Shown piece after piece: positions 11,024 through 21,965 of a DNA stretch of 64,000 nt. Position 1 is the stretch's first letter, and each line of letters begins with the position of its first letter. The notes under the pieces were generated by a model, which was not told where the DNA came from, did no database searches, and saw only the letters and a program-made list of their open reading frames with translations. Source of the stretch: Hyaloperonospora brassicae (Eukaryota > Oomycota > Peronosporomycetes > Peronosporales > Peronosporaceae). The stretch is taken from assembly GCA_947650285.1 (NCBI GenBank), contig CANTFL010001182.1, positions 1 to 64,000 on the forward strand. The letters run 5' to 3'. The translations under genes and the position numbers were made by a program.

Positions 11024-12190
11024 GGGTGGACACCAGGCGTCAGCGCGTCGTGCATGGACTCCTGCAGTGTTAACGTCCAGCCAGACAGTTGGAGTTCACA
11101 GCACGGTCACTACACTGCTTTTCCCTCATTGACGGGAACACCTGGTCGTAAAAATCACGCCTCATCAACAAAAACACGTCCGCCTGGCCGAGTGCTTTTT
11201 CTATTGTTGACAGGGTCTCTTACATCAAACTCATTCTTATCGAGGCCCCAGGCATTTGGGTGGACACCAGGCGTCAGCGCGTCGTGCATGAACTCCTGCA
11301 GTGTTAACGTCCAGCCAGACAGTTGGAGTTCACAGCACGGTCACTACGCTGCTTTTCCCTCATTGACGGGAACACCTGGTCGTAAAAATCACGCCTCATC
11401 AACAAAAAAACGTCCGCCTGGCCGAGTGCTTTTTCTATTGTTGACAGGGTCTCTTACATCAAACTCATTCTTATCGAGGCCCCAGGCATTTGGGTGGACA
11501 CCAGGCGTCAGCGCGTCGTGCATGGACTCCTGCAGTGTTAACGTCCAGCCGGACAGTTGAAGTTCACAGCACGGTCACTACACTGCTCTTCCTTCATTGA
11601 CGGGAACACCTGGTCGTAAAAATCACGCCTCATCAACAAAAAAACGTCCGCCTGGCCGAATGCTTTTTCTATTGTTGACAGGGTCTCTTACATCAAACTC
11701 ATTCTTATCGAGGCCCCAGGCATTTGGGTGGACACCAGGCGTCAGCGCGTCGTGCATGGACTCCTGCAGTGTTAACGTCCAGCCAGACAGTTGGAGTTCA
11801 CAGCACGGTCACTGCACTGCTTTTTCCCTCATTGACGGGAACACCTGGTCGTAAAAATCACGCCTCATCAACAAAAAAACGTCCACCTGGCCGAGTGCTT
11901 TTTCTATTGTTGACAGGTCGCTTACATCAAACTCATTCTTATCGAGGCCGCAGGCATTTGGGTGGACACCAGGCGTCAGCGCGTCGTGCATGGACTCCTG
12001 CAGTGTTAACGTCCAGCCAGACAGTTGGAGTTCACAGCACGGTCACTACACTGCTTTTTCCCTCATTGACGGGAACACCTGGTCGTAAAAATCACGCCTC
12101 ATCAACAAAAAAACGTCCGCCTGGCCGAGTGCTTTTTCTATTGTTGACAGGTCGCTTACATCAAACTCATTCTTATCGAGGCCCTCGGCG
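11024..12190 (-). repeat. Five-unit 234-bp tandem repeat
   Basis: The marker GGGTGGACACCAGGCG starts at 11024, 11258, 11492, 11726 and 11960, so the period is exactly 234 bp (78 codons). Units differ by few substitutions and by compensating one-base indels: TTTCCCTC with GACAGGGTCTC in the left units, TTTTTCCCTC with GACAGGTCGC in the right two. On the minus strand each unit encodes GLDKNEFDVSDLSTIEKALG and FLLMRRDFYDQVFPSMREK, interrupted by a stop. The array ends about 150 bp upstream of the effector start. It looks like expansion of the 3' part of the reading frame at 12046-12273. Confidence 0.93.
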
Positions 12191-12273
12191 TTTAACAAGC
12201 TACGGTATACCTCTGGATGAGCTTGTTGGGTGACGTTAGCACCAAAGGTAAGACAATGTCCTGCACATATCAA
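12046..12273 (-). pseudogene. Gene fragment from which the 234-bp array expanded
   Basis: The minus-strand frame carries a unique N-terminal part (FGANVTQQAHPEVYRSLLNA) joined to the repeat module (EGLDKNEFDVSDLSTIEKAL) and stops with TAG just after MREKAV. The unique part is absent from the other units, so this is the parental end. TGTGCAG just inside the start could be a 3' splice site, making this a last exon; that is inference. I do not recognise the family. It lies on the same strand as the effector and upstream of it, and may be a broken paralogue or an unrelated gene. Confidence 0.45.
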
Positions 12274-13792
12274 CTAATTGCGAAACAATGAATGCGTGAT
12301 GAACAATACGAGCACCCTTCTGGACAAATATAGAGCACCGCACGAAATGGAAATTGCTTATATAATCGCGAAAAAAATCAGGCACCTAAACATGGGGAGA
12401 ACAAGATGTATTTAGGTGCGTCTATTGACAGGTTGAAGTGTGCTAGAATGACTGAAAATGATGAGCTAAGAATTGCGACCTGGAGCAGGGACCAAGAAGT
12501 GGGCTTTAGAATAGGCAAATGGCGAGGTAAAGACGTTTATAACCGGTCTGCCCAAGCCAGGGTCATGTGTTTAGGCTATCTCAGTGCATCGTTGCCCGAT
12601 GCAGTAGGGGGACGGCAAAAGCGTACATTTTAGAGGCCAGATTCCATAGATCGATCGCTGACGCGGTCGACTCCGCGTGTGCGATATTCGCAATGATCAT
12701 TTTGAATTATATTAATAATTTTTATGCGTCGAGCTTACGCCACGCGCCATAACCGATTGCCGCATTGGTGACCACGATTGATGATTAAGTAGGAATTGTT
12801 TAACTGATCCAGGGAAAGGGTAGCAAAGTTTGGCGTGATCCTTTCCTCCCACTCTCATCGCCAAAAAATCTTGCGGTGTGCAGCACGCTAGTGCGCAGCT
12901 GCCAAGGAGGTGGCATGGAATAAAGAAGCATGGGCATGCTGGGTGATCTCTCGGCCTGTAGCGTTAAAAGCCGCGGGTTCACGTAATAATGCACTACGTG
13001 AAGATGATTACATCGCCATTGTGTTCGTGCGTTCGGACGAGTCGATGATGCATCCGACTCGGCGCTTCGATTTTCGACTGGGCGGCAAAGGCGGTATCGA
13101 CGGCACCGGCTTGTTGTGACTGCCTAGAAGATTTGCTAGCGCCACGATATTGTTGAATTGTCTGATGACTCCATATAACTTATAAAAAAAACCTCTGTGA
13201 CAATTTGCCCCCCCAAAACTTTCACCACTGTCGAATATTAAAACTCGATTATGTAAAACCTCTCACACTCCATATGTCACAATTAAGGTCCCTTTCACGA
13301 GTAAATCTCAAAACCAGTACCACAAATGTACAAAAGTCCCAAAACTAGTACTATACTCAACTCAAGTATAAAAAACACGCTAAATAGTGTCAACCACATC
13401 ATACTTAACTGCAACATGGAATAAGAAACTGCTTGATTGCTAGGGATAGGCGAGGCGATAGCAAGTAACTCTTACAATGGCAGTTAGTTAGGCAGGAATT
13501 AAGGCAACAACCAAAGCAAATATACATTTTTGGCCCTTTTGCGCCCGGTGCTTACTTATTAAATAGAAACCAGCTACCATCGTTCCTCTATAAAATCGTC
13601 TTCTTTTGAAGCCTCGATTAAGGTTGGCAGAATACTGTTGAAGGATTGATTGAAGCAGCTGGCGAGATGCCTTTGGAAACGCGCGCGAGAATAAGCGAAG
13701 GGCCCATTCCAAACGGGCCTGCGTACATCGTCAAGTGTTGCTCCTCTTGTGGTGCCATTATCTGATGCTGGTGGTGTTCTAGTGGAGGCAGT
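12274..13792. other. Unassigned sequence before element C
   Basis: No recognised gene. Small ORFs at 12406-12633, 12910-13119 (plus) and 13488-13712 (minus) lack motifs. The stretch 13150-13450 is AT-rich. Confidence 0.4.
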
Positions 13793-14185
13793 TGTAACGG
13801 GGCAGCCCGTTACATGGAAATTGTCTTTTGGGAGATAATGACAATAAAGAATATGAAGTTGAATATTCTTTGAACAATATCACCGATAGTGGTGATATTG
13901 AAGGGTCGACCAAAGGGTCTGCTCATTGGTTGATATCTTGACGATATCAACCCACCAATCGCCGCAAGACGCGCGCAATGAGTGGGGACGAGACGTCACC
14001 ATACCCTCAGTTAGATTATTATAATTAAGTCAGGTTAAACAGAGAGACAGTAACAGAAGACTTAATTATATTAATACAACATTTTTACCTTTTTCTTATC
14101 TACGCTTCCTCGTTTGCCTCGTGTACGTCTGTCGGGCGCACCAAAACCCTTGCGTTAAGTTCACGCAAGGGTGTGCCCCGTTACA
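13793..14185 (+). repeat. Element C 5' LTR
   Basis: About 393 bp, starts TGTAACGGG and ends TTACA. The first 22 bases form an imperfect palindrome (TGTAACGGG... ...CCCGTTACA). Matches 21390-21784. Confidence 0.9.
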
Positions 14186-14187
14186 CC

Positions 14188-14206
14188 TGGTAGCACTTTG
14201 TAGTCC
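14188..14206 (+). promoter_or_regulatory. Primer-binding site of element C
   Basis: TGGTAGCACTTTGTAGTCC follows the LTR after CC. It is nearly the same primer site as in A and D, although the LTRs and proteins are of a different family. Confidence 0.78.
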
Positions 14207-14230
14207 TTCCAAAGGACCACAGCATCCAAC

Positions 14231-15385
14231 ATGAACATGTTGGATGATGAAGAGACCTTTCACGCCGCGCGTGAAGGGTTTACCCATTTGAGTGACATCG
14301 AATGGAGTGCGGTAGAACGAATGAGTTCTACCGTAGGCGAGCTCGCCATTAGCACCATGTTGGAGTCTCTAGACAGAGACCAACAATATGCCGCTATAGC
14401 CAAGTTCATTCAAAATGAACTTGCCGCCGAAATGGAGAAAGTAGCCTTGCTTCACCAGCAAGGCTCTCAACAGGCCGAGCAGTTGAGAGAACTCGGTGCT
14501 CAACAGACAGAGCTGTTGAGACAGCAGCAATTACATGCTGCTGTGGGTGGGACGGCGTATGCGCGTCGTCCCGAAGTCATGAAAGTTGACATCTCCAAGT
14601 ACAGTGGAGTCCCGGAGGACTCCCTGTTACTATGGTTTGTCGAACTCGACAGAATCTTAAGGGCTCGTCGCGTCGAAGATGATCAAATGAAACTCACATT
14701 TGCTCAAACCCACTTGGCAGGACGTGCCAAAACTTGGTCCCTGGGGCTCGAGAGTAGAGACCTAAATGTGTTTAGGTCACTAGATGACTTCAAGTCCCGG
14801 GTCAAACAAACGTTTGAGCCGCCACGGGCTGAGTTCAGGGCTCGTTCAGAGCTCCTGAAACTCAAGCAGGGTAAGCGTGATGTGCACGCTGACGCTCAAC
14901 ATATACGACTCCTCGCGAGTAGTATAACTGCTAACCCAGTCCATGAACAGACGTTGATTACGGTGTTCATTCAAGGGCTCGCAGAAGAGCCCGTCAGGAG
15001 CCACCTGTTCCGCCTTGAGCTGAATACGCTAGACGAAGCGATATCAGCCGCGGAACAGGAAGACTTTAGCATGAGACAGGCTCATGCTAGCTCAAACTCG
15101 TATCGTCCACCGAGACGACAAGAGATCGGAGGTCCAGAACCAATGGACCTCTGCTATGTTGAGAGCGAGAGACCTCGCTCTTGAAACAACAAGCGATTGC
15201 AGAAGTGCAATCGCTGTCAGAAGTTAGGGCACTACGCATATGAGTGTAGTGCTCCACGCCCAGTACCAAACAGTACTGAGCGAAATGGACGACCATTTGC
15301 CAGAAAGGGCAATGGGCGTGGGTCCAGCGCTGTCGTGAAGCAGCAACAGCGAGACGGACCATCAAAAGATGGACGGGGTCAGTAG
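14231..15385 (+). pseudogene. gag: Element C gag
   Basis: An ATG at 14231 opens 317 codons of capsid, with a Gln-rich coiled coil at about residues 60-105. An in-frame TGA at 15182-15184 follows, and the same frame continues to a TAG at 15383. The CCHC knuckle CNRCQKLGHYAYEC (CX2CX4HX4C), which binds the RNA genome, lies just after the TGA. A single nonsense codon therefore separates capsid from nucleocapsid. The start fits: it lies about 25 bases beyond the primer-binding site. Confidence 0.88.
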
Positions 15386-15435
15386 GGGCGGAGCGCCCTA
15401 CTGATCCAGCAACCTCAAGATAATTTGCAAATCTC

Positions 15436-16173
15436 TTGACGAAAGTTGCTCCAGATACACAATCATTGTGTGTCTCTGCACCTGGTGATGACGTTTCGCT
15501 CATCACCTTGAAGTTGGAAGCGACAAATGATTTGTCGCTTCGTGCCCTAGTAGACTGTGGGGCGTCGAACATAGTTGTTCGACGCCAGTCACTAGAGGGT
15601 CGTAGGCTCAAGTTCGTTGAGCGCGACATCCCCCTCACGAGAATGACGGTGCGCCTTGCAACAGGCGCATCGATAACCGTTGAGAAACGTGTAGTAGGAA
15701 TCCACTACACGTTACAGGGCGAACAGTACGATGATGACCTCATCGTACTAGATCTGGATGACAAATTCGATGTCATCCTGGGATTACCTTGGCTCAGAAA
15801 GTACGAGCCAAGGGTGAGCTGGCAGCATCGATCCGTGAAGATGACTGCCGCTTGTTCATCAGATGGCCATCTGATGAACATCTTGGAGCGTTCACAAGCG
15901 TGTGGATGTTCTGCGAGGGAGTGCGATGACCTCACTTGCGGTTCGGTCGTTCGCACGACCGCACAAGATCTCAGTGTAGTTGATCACTACACTGTGGAGC
16001 CAGCTCCCGGCGGCTGTGCAGAAGTACAGGCGGTGACGAAGGTCCACCACTCGTTTAAGTCGATTGGATCGGGATGTGGATGCACGCCTAGCAGGCGACA
16101 TCCTAGCAAGAGATACTCGGTTGCCCACAAGCGGCAACACGGATATCCTAGGTCGATGGAGGGTCGACCGTAG
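15436..16173 (+). CDS. Element C aspartic protease (retropepsin) segment
   Basis: The 245-codon frame contains VDCGASNIVV with the catalytic Asp at residue 40 (family motif D-S/T-G-A; Cys replaces Ser/Thr), the strand TVRLATGASITV and the second hydrophobic motif DVILGLPWLRKY. It is in a different frame from gag and from RT, so indels separate the three. It would process the gag-pol polyprotein. Confidence 0.82.
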   Translation: MTKVAPDTQSLCVSAPGDDVSLITLKLEATNDLSLRALVDCGASNIVVRRQSLEGRRLKFVERDIPLTRMTVRLATGASITVEKRVVGIHYTLQGEQYDDDLIVLDLDDKFDVILGLPWLRKYEPRVSWQHRSVKMTAACSSDGHLMNILERSQACGCSARECDDLTCGSVVRTTAQDLSVVDHYTVEPAPGGCAEVQAVTKVHHSFKSIGSGCGCTPSRRHPSKRYSVAHKRQHGYPRSMEGRP

Positions 16174-16448
16174 AGGATCGGTGCCTGACTGTGGTTGCAC
16201 AGACACATTCAGAAGACGTCGAGGGAATAAACCCCCACTAACTTGAGGAGGGAATTCGTCGAGAGTCACTTGCTGAGGGATTAGGCCCTCAGCAACCTGT
16301 GGAACGAAGCTCTAAGGAAGAATCCAAAACGTTGAACGTCTTATTTAATGAAGGATCAAGTGTAAATGATTAAACACTTGATCTGGTTGCGCCTTCGAAG
16401 TTAACTTCGGATATAACTCAATTTCCGACGCCAGAACCGAAACGGTTC

Positions 16449-18119
16449 TTGCGTGATCTGCGTAGTGGCAAAGTCAAGCAGATCTGTGTACTCGTCGCGG
16501 AGGACGAGTACATTACCGATATTCGATCGGCAACGGTGTTTACTGAGACCGAGAGGGTTCTCATCAGTTCATCGATGGACGAAAGTGTCATCGATGAGAA
16601 GACTCGGATTGAGAGATATGAATCTCAATCCTGGAAGTCGCTTCAGGCAAATCCTTTGTATAAGGATTTGATCGAATTCAAGGATGTATTACCTGAATGT
16701 GTGCTTTGCGAGTTGCCTAAGGACAAAAACACTCGACACGAGATCGAGCTCCAACCGGGCTCGAAGTATTGTGTCATGAAGCAGTGGCCACTGCCTCGTG
16801 AACAAGTGATAGCGATCGACAAGTTCTTTGGCGATCGTTTAGCAGCGGGCCATATGAGGAAATCGACATCCCCTCACAGCTCTCCGACCTTCTGTGTGCG
16901 AAAGGCCACAGGAGGATGGCGGATAGTGCACGCGTTCAACAAGTTGAATGCTGCAACGGTACCGGCTCAGACGCCGATACCGAGAAAGGACGTAATCATA
17001 GATGGTATGTCAAAGACTACCTTCTTCTCGTCCATAGGAATGATGGACGGATTCTATCAGATTCTCATGCGTGAATGGGACATCCCGTTCACAGCAGTGA
17101 GTACCCCCAGCGGTATGTTGTGGGAGTGGCTAGTGATGCCACAGGGGCTGAGTAAGGCCCCTGCAACATTCAACAGATGTGTCACAAATCTGTTGATACC
17201 GGTGCGAGACTTCGCACCGAGTTACTTCGACGATGTGTTCGTCCATAGCCGGGCTATGGACGGAAAGACGGACGTTGAAGTTCACAGAACTCACGTTCGT
17301 CAGGTTCTTCAACTTATGCGCAAGCATAAGTTGTACGCCAACCTCAAGAAGTGTATATTCGCGGCTAGCGAAATACCACTTCTTGGGTGCATCGTGGGTA
17401 AACACAGCGTACGCACTGATCCCGAAAAGATCGAGGTGATCACCGACTGGCCAGTGCCAGTCGATGTCAAGGGACTTCGGAAGTTCCTTGACTTAGCGGC
17501 GTACTTGCACAAGTACTCGCGCAACTACGCCGAGATGACTGTTCATCTTTCTTGCTTGCTCAAGAAGAATGTCAAGTGGTCATGGAACGCTGAGTGTCAG
17601 CGTTCATTTGAAGGTATCAAGCAAAGCTTGATGCAATCGCCGATCTTGGCGATTGCAGATCAGGACAGACCATATCATGTGGTCTGTGACGCCAGCAATT
17701 TTGCAATCGGCTGTGCGTTAATGCAGTTTGATGCAGATGGCGCGGAGCGCGGCATCTGTTATCAGTCGCGTCAGCTGCAAGCAGCTGAGCGCAATTACCC
17801 TGTGCACGACAAGGAACTCCTTGCCATGAAATATGCACTGGCTAAGTTTTTGGTCTATCTCCCAAGAGATACACCGTTCATCGTCTATACGGACCATGCG
17901 TCACTACGCACGGCCGTAAACAGTCCACTCCTCTCGCAAATGATGGAGAAGTGGATGTCCTTCTTCGCGGAGTATAACTTCTACGCGGAGCACAAGCCAG
18001 GACGACTTAATGTCGTCGCTGATGCGTTGTCACGTCGGCCCGACTTTGAGCCAACGTCCCGAGTCAACAGTGAAGCCTCGCCCACTGTTGCGACACTGTC
18101 CATCAGTGTACCGTCGTAA
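16449..18119 (+). pseudogene. pol: Element C reverse transcriptase - RNase H
   Basis: A 556-codon open frame. RT motifs: PHSSPTFCVRK, NKLNAATVPAQTPIPRKD, VSTPSGMLWEWLVMPQGLS, and the catalytic loop YFDD at residues 259-262. The first catalytic Asp, present as ALDLVDGYYQ in element D, is replaced here by IGMMDGFYQ (Gly at about 197), which should inactivate the polymerase. RNase H residues are all present: CDASNFAIG, DKELLAMKYAL, YTDHASLRT, VADALSRRPD. The frame stops at TAA 18117-18119 but continues into integrase in the same frame. Confidence 0.9.
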
Positions 18120-19298
18120 CCTTTACTTGACGACGTACGAAAGGCATACGCAGAAGATAAGGATCTTCTGCGATTGATGGATCATCTGGTGAATTTATCC
18201 AGTAAATCCATGAGGGATTTACCGGCTTTGTACCGATCCTCATCGGATCGGTATAGTACACGCAACGGATTTCTGTACTGTACAGCTGTTGCCGACGACA
18301 CACCTCGTGTCGTCGTACCCGCTCATCATTATTTGCGTTTACGCATCATGTATGAGTGTCACGATGCCCCAACAGGCGGCCATCGTGGTAAAGAAAAGAC
18401 TTAATTCACGGTAAGTCGTGACTTTTACCGGCCACGCCAGAATCAGTTTGTACGCAAGTACATACGTGCTTGCGAAGTCTGTCAACGGTTGGAGCCTAGT
18501 TTTTCATCCCGTGTGCCATTGTAGCCTCTGCCTGTTCCGACAGGGTGCTGGCACACCGTTTCAATGGACTTCGTCTACGGTTTTCCCGAAGACGCTCACA
18601 AGAATAATGATATTCTTGTGTTCGTTGATCGGTTCAGCAAGATGGTCCATCTTGCTGCTGTACCCGAGTCGATCAAGGATCAAGGTTGTGCCCGTGTCTT
18701 TCTCGACACGGTCGTTAGACTCCACGGGTTACCCCGTGAACTCGTATCCGACCGTGACCCTCGGTTCAGGGCGGCATTTTGGCAAACCGTGTTCTGTTAT
18801 CTTACAACACGATTGAAGATGTCTACTTCTGACCATCCCGAAACAGATGGTCAGACGGAACGTGCGAACCGTGTCCTCGAAGAGATCCTCCGAGGATATG
18901 TCCACTCGTTTCCGAGTTGGAGCGAATTCCGACCCATGGTGGAATTCGCCATCAATAATTCGGTGCATGCTTCCACACAGCACACACCGTTTTACGTGAA
19001 TGTCTTACGCCATCCACGTGCGCCCGCCCTTCTAGAGTGTGAATCTTGGATAAGGGGGGAGGGACTCGCTCGAGCACAAACCGTTCTGGCTCTTGCTCAT
19101 CACGTGTCGACGCTAACGTCGTCACGTATGATGCCGATGTCGATCAAATTGACATCGATGAAGAAGATCATCTCAATAATAGCGATGACGCTATTATTAA
19201 TTCGGATGATGATGACGATGCTGGTATATTCATCATCTTCAACGATTATTCCAGCGAGGAAGAAGACAACCTCGCTGAAGAAGAGCACAATCTCATAG
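18120..19298 (+). pseudogene. pol: Element C integrase, zinc domain and catalytic core
   Basis: In the same frame as RT, broken by TAA at 18402-18404 and TAG at 18522-18524. The HHCC zinc domain is read from the His residues of MYECHDAPTGGHRGKEKT and the CX2C of CEVCQR. The catalytic triad is Asp in SMDFVYGFPED, Asp in LVSDRDPRF and Glu in TDGQTERANRVLEE. A frame change between about 19046 and 19298 joins it to the C-terminal part. Confidence 0.88.
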
Positions 19299-19885
19299 CA
19301 GTGCGCACGAAGCGCACTGAAAGACAAAACAAAGAGTCAGCAAAGAGCTTTCTGCTGACTCGAGAGGCGGTAGTACGTTTCGTTCAGGACTCCATCGCAA
19401 ACGCGGTGGACCGCCAGAAACGGAACGCAGATAAGAATGGAAGAGCAAATGTTCTTTCATTTAAGGTTAATGACCTAGTGCTACTGTCTACGGTAAACTT
19501 ACCTGGACATGCAGTAACTAGTGTCGGCAGTAGTAATTTACTGCCAAAGAACATTGGGCCATTTCGATTGTTGCATCGCAAGGGCAATGCATACACACTC
19601 GAATTGCCACGTAAGATGCGCACGCATCCTACGTTTTACGTGGGGCGACTCAGACCGTACTGTCGGTACGAGCCTTCTTCTTCCGATGAAGATAGCCCCC
19701 ACGTTCAAGAACATCCAACAAGTTCTTGCGTTCGCGCTCCAGACGATCCGTCTGGTCGCGTAGATATGATAGCTCGGAACTCAACCGAGATATCTCCCCG
19801 CGAGCTGTCGCCAGCTCGCCGAATAGGGAGCGGACATCCCGCTCGACCTGAAGCTGCGCTGTGGCATAATCGGCGCGATCCCTAG
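19046..19885 (+). CDS. pol: Element C integrase C-terminal region with acidic insertion
   Basis: After the catalytic core comes an acidic stretch (residues about 25-80, Asp/Glu/Asn-rich, for example NSDDDDDAGIF and YSSEEEDNLAEEEHN). Then follows the normal C-terminal module: VNDLVLLSTVNLPG, NIGPFRLLHRKGNAYTLELP and THPTFYVGRLRPY (the GPY/F domain). The last 80 codons are Ser/Pro/Arg-rich and are antisense to the coiled-coil part of the minus-strand ORF. No chromodomain follows. The acidic insertion is absent from A and D. Confidence 0.8.
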   Translation: MDKGGGTRSSTNRSGSCSSRVDANVVTYDADVDQIDIDEEDHLNNSDDAIINSDDDDDAGIFIIFNDYSSEEEDNLAEEEHNLIAVRTKRTERQNKESAKSFLLTREAVVRFVQDSIANAVDRQKRNADKNGRANVLSFKVNDLVLLSTVNLPGHAVTSVGSSNLLPKNIGPFRLLHRKGNAYTLELPRKMRTHPTFYVGRLRPYCRYEPSSSDEDSPHVQEHPTSSCVRAPDDPSGRVDMIARNSTEISPRELSPARRIGSGHPARPEAALWHNRRDP

Positions 19886-21260
19886 CCCGATCAGCCTCGT
19901 GATCCTTGCGGTTCTTCCGCACGGTATCGGTCAAAGCGTAGCGCCGGTCGCGCTCGTGCTTCAAGTCATCGCGCAATTAATCGATTGCGCGATCCATCTC
20001 GTAAGGGTCGAGATGGTGAACCGAATCATCTGGAGGAGGTCTTTCTTCCTCCACCATATCCTTTGGTGGATGCTCACGGTGATCAACGCATTCTAGTGGA
20101 GCGTATATTGAATCAACGTGACGATTCAGGATCAAGGACAAGCTACCTCGTCCAGTAACGGGGATATCCACTATCTTTGAACAGCTGGGAGCCCCGCTCT
20201 CAGCTACTGATGGACGTTGAAGGTCTCGCCCGCCAGTATGACGAGACTCATCCGATTGGTCCGAGTGCCTATTAATGAACACGCGCCGTAGGCGCTTGTA
20301 GACGGATTGCAAGTTTGCAAACGCGTCACGCATCTCAGACGAGATGTGTGCCCTTCCCCACGTCAAACTTAGGGAATACACGTTCCTCTGAGCACGTTGC
20401 AAGTTGTCAACACAACTCGCACAAGGGTCTCCCCAAGTGAGGCATAGAATGCCGACCTCACTTGATAAACGATGCAACCGGTACCTTGCACCGGTTGGCG
20501 TTCGCTTTTCGAACCTGAGGCGTGTCGCCTCAAGTTTCTTAAGCCACCCTTCTCGTCCAAAATTCTTTACGTTTTGGACGAACGCATTCCACGCAGCCAA
20601 AAGCGAGTTTTTGTCACGCTTTTGGTTGCCGTTATACCATCGATGTCTAAGAAAGACATCGAGATAAAAATCTTCTTCAGCGCGAAAGTTTCTTGCGCTG
20701 GGATTTAAGCCATGAAGCTCGGTCGCATTGAATAAAGGTATTCGATGGTGTTAATTTGTCTCGTGAGACAAGCTATTGATGAGCCGTTGGGGTAGACGAC
20801 ACGGCTTCGGCTTATCACGCTTCGAAGTGGTACCTCTGTCGGTACCACGGCTCCCAGAATGACGATGGCTCACGCCATCGTCATTTCGCTCGTGCGAAGA
20901 AGCACGAGTGGGCGGTGGTAAGGATTAATACTCCTCACCACTCTGATCGCCTTCATCATCACTGCCGAACTGTCTGTGTTGCAACTCACGAGTCCGTTCG
21001 TTCGGAAGTGGTCAAGGCGAACACCGAGGCGTCGCCGGTGATTGAGACGCCTCTGAACCATTGCCCGAGTCAGACCCGTCTGACTCGCCAGAGTAGATGA
21101 CCTCAATGTCGGGGTCATCATGCGCACGCGGTGTTGTACCGCGTGCACCTGCAGCACCTCTTGCTGCAGGCGAAGAACGAGCAGCACACGGCGAATCGTC
21201 TGCCGCAGAAGCTGGCACAGGCACAGACTCTGTGTGCCTTGCGTCACCCCGCATAGACAT
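19650..21260 (-). pseudogene. Element C opposite-strand ORF
   Basis: One minus-strand frame runs from an ATG at 21260-21258 to 19650, about 537 codons, interrupted only by TGA 21012, TAA 20925, TAA 20751 and TAA 19977 (leftmost base of each). In order: an Ala/Ser-rich acidic N-terminus (DDPDIEVIYSGESDGSDSG), a second acidic patch (FGSDDEGDQSGEEY), a Trp-rich helical domain at about 20660-20250 (FLRHRWYNGNQKRDKNSL, LCLTWGDPCASCVDNLQ) and a C-terminal coiled coil at 19976-19650 (LATARGEISRLSSELSYLRD). The start lies 130 bp from the 3' LTR. The coiled coil overlaps the last 236 bp of integrase in antisense. The unbroken frame across blocks argues for a real gene. I do not recognise it and assign no function. 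Confidence 0.7.
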
Positions 21261-21389
21261 GTTAACTATGCGAGGTCAGGTCAAGTTATGAACGGAACTG
21301 ACCCAACAAGTGCTCCCTGTCCCAATGGTGACCAATGAGTGGCCGCCATATTTTCGATAGTCACACAGTGACTATCAGTTAAGGGGGGG

Positions 21390-21784
21390 TGATGTTTAGG
21401 GGCACCCCGATACATGGAATTGTCACTTTAAGAAAAGTGACAATAAAGAATATTAAGTTGAATATTCTTTAAAAAATATCACCGATAGTGGTGATATTGA
21501 AGGGTCGACCAAAGGGTTCGCTCATTGGTTGATATCTTGACGATATCAACCCACCAATCGCCGCAAGACGCGCGCAATGAGTGGGGACGAGACGTCACCA
21601 TACCCTCAGTTAGATTAGTATAATTAAGTCAGGTTAAACAGAGAGACAGTAACAGAAGACTTAATTATATTAATACAACATTTTTACCTTTTTCTTATCT
21701 ACGCTTCCTCATTTGCCTCGTGTCCGTCTGTCGGGCGCACCAAAACCCTTGCGTTACGTTCACGCAAGGGTGTGCCTCGTTACA
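21390..21784 (+). repeat. Element C 3' LTR with polypurine tract
   Basis: Begins TGATGTTTAGGGGC right after the purine tract AAGGGGGGG (21381-21389) and ends TTACA. Matches the 5' LTR with about a dozen differences. Confidence 0.9.
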
Positions 21785-21965
21785 TAGAATGTCTCTTTTG
21801 CTAGTGATTTGGCGGTGTAAGCCCCCAACCTAGCCATTAGAGATCTATTCATTGCCTCAATAAAGCTAACTCACTCACAAGAACATATACAGTCCCACGC
21901 ACGGGAAAGAGAAGGTCGCGATCGATCGCAACTTTGGTCAGATCCGACGCCCTTAGGCCTAGAGG

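Larger units (their letters stand above)
13793..21784 (+). mobile_element. Element C: Ty3/gypsy retrotransposon with long opposite-strand ORF
   Basis: LTRs at 13793-14185 and 21390-21784 flank gag, protease, RT-RNase H and integrase in plus orientation, then 1.5 kb holding an opposite-strand ORF. The protein domains share only moderate similarity with A and D, and no chromodomain is seen; the integrase instead carries an acidic insertion. The LTRs differ at roughly 3% of positions by eye. The flanking five-base sequences (GCAGT and TAGAA) do not match, so no target duplication is visible. Confidence 0.93.

Noticed and set aside
10946..12233. Long plus-strand ORFs across the 234-bp array
   Set aside because: They stay open only because the period is a multiple of three; composition is Ser/Pro/Thr-rich shadow, and the unique homologous end is on the minus strand.
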